Source: Sphingopyxis sp. H115
Lineage (GTDB): Bacteria; Pseudomonadota; Alphaproteobacteria; Sphingomonadales; Sphingomonadaceae
Direction of reading: 5' to 3'
Assembly (NCBI RefSeq): GCF_001468465.1
Contig: NZ_LNSA01000017.1
Location: 1 to 64,000, forward strand
Length of the DNA: 64,000 bases
The notes beneath the pieces are model-generated. The model saw only the letters and a program-made list of their open reading frames with translations, had not been told where the DNA came from and searched no databases. Position numbers and translations under genes: made by a program. Each line of letters begins with the position of its first letter. Positions within the stretch are counted from its first letter, which is position 1. This document shows positions 63,940 through 64,000 of this stretch, piece by piece.

Positions 63940-64000
63940 AAACGCCTCATAATCCTTTGAAAACAGGATAGAAATATCGGAAGAGCGACGGTATCTGAAT

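Overview
The window looks like a chromosomal stretch of a GC-rich alphaproteobacterium of the Sphingomonadaceae, most like Sphingopyxis or Sphingomonas. That is an inference from gene content: a pyruvate dehydrogenase E1 beta carrying its own lipoyl domain, alphaproteobacterial marker families (DUF4170, NDUFS4-like complex I subunit, TIGR02300, UPF0262, DUF2849/DUF934 in the sulfur operon), a short 4.5S-type SRP RNA just upstream of dnaX, and dispersed short inverted repeats of the kind common in this family. No phage, IS element, integron, CRISPR array or rRNA operon was seen. It is mostly core genome with a few small genes of unknown function.

Layout. 1-5.9 kb: a partial squalene/phytoene synthase-like gene, pdhB, pdhA, an FtsB-like divisome protein, a lipoprotein and enolase. 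6.1-8.2 kb: a four-gene + strand cluster resembling the enterobacterial yqjD-yqjE-yqjK group, then DUF4170. 8.3-12.5 kb (- strand): polyprenyl diphosphate synthase, a DUF1801 protein, the helicase HrpB and a complex I accessory subunit. 12.6-19.8 kb: chorismate mutase and GST, a small lipoprotein, SRP RNA, dnaX-ybaB, lon with a candidate heat-shock promoter, HU and tRNA-Val. 19.9-24.3 kb: a PepSY protein and an OmpR-type two-component pair, then an orphan gene and a cysteine desulfurase-ferredoxin pair. 24.5-29.9 kb: a hydrolase, rpiB-glyA-(small membrane protein)-nrdR-trmJ, a second chorismate mutase and rpsD.

30-38.4 kb: divergent S9 and M28 peptidases, the agmatine deiminase/N-carbamoylputrescine amidase pair that makes putrescine, an exported hydrolase, a nitrobindin-like protein, a PilZ protein and tRNA-Leu. 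38.5-45.3 kb: coniferyl-aldehyde-type dehydrogenase, rlmJ, thiolase, an RcnB-like protein, a zinc-ribbon protein, an SH3 protein and a 2-hydroxyacid dehydrogenase. 45.5-50.6 kb: a nitronate monooxygenase-like flavoprotein with an unusual C-terminal cysteine motif, a glycosyltransferase coupled to a hydrolase, and astD. 50.8-54.7 kb: a tightly overlapping assimilatory sulfate reduction operon (cobA, DUF2849, cysI, DUF934, cysH). 54.8-64 kb: dnaB, UPF0262, a GH25-like protein, cdd, dcd, a GH5 glycosidase, a DoxX protein, an enoyl reductase-like protein, a thioesterase, tRNA-Ala and TIGR02300.

Functional threads: central carbon metabolism (PDH, enolase, RpiB, GlyA, thiolase), DNA replication (DnaX, YbaB, DnaB, NrdR, Dcd, Cdd), sulfur and Fe-S metabolism (cysteine desulfurase-ferredoxin and the cys operon), and envelope proteins. 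No clearly new multi-gene system was found. The best leads are a Fur-like palindrome at the desulfurase promoter, a perfect TetR-like palindrome at 36.66 kb, the cysteine-cluster C-terminus of the flavoprotein, and the undefined roles of DUF2849 and DUF934 in a sulfite reductase operon without a flavoprotein subunit. CDS coordinates include the stop codon.
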